From assembly GCA_946902875.1 (NCBI GenBank), contig OX336336.1, positions 8,340,545-8,404,544 on the forward strand: 64,000 bases of DNA, written 5' to 3'. A program made the position numbers and the translations under genes. Positions 63,228 through 64,000 of the stretch are shown one piece after another (positions within the stretch are counted from its first letter, which is position 1; each line of letters begins with the position of its first letter). The notes beneath the pieces were generated by a model. The model was not told the DNA's origin and did not search any database. It worked only from the letters and a program-made list of their open reading frames with translations. Source of the DNA: Nematopogon swammerdamellus (taxonomy: Eukaryota > Arthropoda > Insecta > Lepidoptera > Adelidae).

Positions 63228-64000
63228 GTGGTAGTCAAACCGCGGCCCGCGGGCCGCATGCGGTCCGCGGGCGGTATTTGTACGCATTGTCACAAACAGC
63301 GCAGATAATAATATATATTTTAGCTTTTACTCAGTATGAAAATATTATCTGCGCTGTGAGTGTGTGTGCGCGCTTGACCACAAAAACTGATGCGTGAATA
63401 TGCAGAGCAAGTGAGCGGGTGGCGGGACTGGCGGGAGAAGAGTTTCGGCAAATTTTCCAACTGTTGCTGCCCTGCGATTCGACATATCTAATATCTATCA
63501 AGATATGGTGTCATATTTGAAGGAATATTTGACATAAATTAAAAAAAGAATTAACGATGTGAGAAGTATTAATAATTGCTTTATTTCTACAAATAAAGCC
63601 CGTAAAATTTTGAAAATGATGACATGAAATTATTCAGCCAGTTGATGAACGAAATCATCGAACTAAAACACGGCACACAACCTAAAGCTCACTTCATCGA
63701 ACATCGTGAAAAGCAGGAGTACATAAAATTTTTGAGAAAGCCTAGCACCCTTAAATGTTGTCAAGACTCCACACTATTGTAACAAAGTTTCTTTCGACGT
63801 ACCTCTGAGAAGTTTCATTTTCAAAAATGAACATCTTAAAAATTGCAGCCGGAAGACGCAATGAGGATTGCATGTAGTCCCAAAGACGCCAACATAGAAG
63901 AAATAAGTAACGTAGTACGCCTTTACTTTAAATTACTTTAGAGAACACAGTACACCTCAATACTTTAAATTATGTCACATATAAATTAACTAAAACATGT
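63228..64000 (+). mobile_element. hAT element, partial at window end, with decayed transposase
   Basis: Starts CAGTGGTAGTCAAACCGCGG, the typical 5' TIR of hAT elements with a CAGTGGT...CAAA...GGCCC layout, followed by GGCCCGCGGGCC palindromes. Downstream + strand traces such as FIEHREKQEYIKFLRKPSTL, DMVSYLKEYLT and MRIACSPKDANIEEIS look like remains of a hAT transposase in several frames; the last resembles the C-terminus. The right end is not in the window, so no target duplication could be checked. Confidence 0.55.

Overview
This looks like eukaryotic nuclear DNA from a moth or butterfly (Lepidoptera); the species cannot be told from the sequence. The evidence is the repeat set: RTE retrotransposon ends with (ATC)n or (TGAC)n tails, Helitron ends with the TC...CTAG/CTTG layout, the abundant repeat that starts near AAGTGCGAGTCG and ends TACGGAACCCTA, and several A-tailed SINEs. 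No exon of a recognisable host gene was found. The window resembles a large intron or intergenic region filled by transposable elements, many nested. Family letters used here are local labels: SINE-A (tRNA-like plus 5S-like head), SINE-B, SINE-C and SINE-F (heads and tails that mix), SINE-D, repeat E (microsatellite-bearing), LINE tail G, Helitrons H and I, repeat J.

Left third (1-22000): SINE copies, hairpin MITEs, two LINE 3' ends, and a 3.8-kb element (11613-15414) with about 900-bp, nearly identical terminal inverted repeats. That element keeps only the last codons of an apparent transposase and carries a damaged non-LTR reverse transcriptase between its arms. A hAT element (17818-18936) with a perfect 8-bp target duplication holds a Helitron and a TA-flanked hairpin MITE. 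A Jockey-type reverse transcriptase fragment lies at 20313-20860.

Middle (22000-46400): a foldback-like palindrome with 110-bp tandem units (25108-26545); a 676-bp piggyBac-type MITE (26872-27547) inserted at TTAA into a Tourist/Harbinger-type MITE whose uninterrupted sister copy lies 1.7 kb away; a 0.93-kb TIR element interrupted by a SINE; and Helitrons with internal duplication or SINE insertion. From about 38.5 to 46.4 kb the DNA is repeat-poor and partly CpG-rich, with a possible promoter/first exon at 44600-44845.

Right third (46400-64000): the best-preserved genes in the window. A 6.0-kb CR1/L1-like non-LTR retrotransposon (47290-53308, minus strand) has open ORF1 and ORF2 frames and sits inside an older RTE element, whose halves remain at 46451-47288 and 53309-53553. 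To the right are a repeat E copy whose middle is replaced by a reverse-transcriptase fragment, a hAT element with 8-bp target duplications (57325-59255), a possible promoter region with a 16-bp CRE-centred palindrome (about 60.9 kb), a roughly 140-bp tandem repeat (62715-63110) and the start of another hAT element running off the end. The only genes acting together are those of the CR1-like element: ORF1 would be the RNA-binding chaperone and ORF2 the endonuclease/reverse transcriptase for target-primed insertion.
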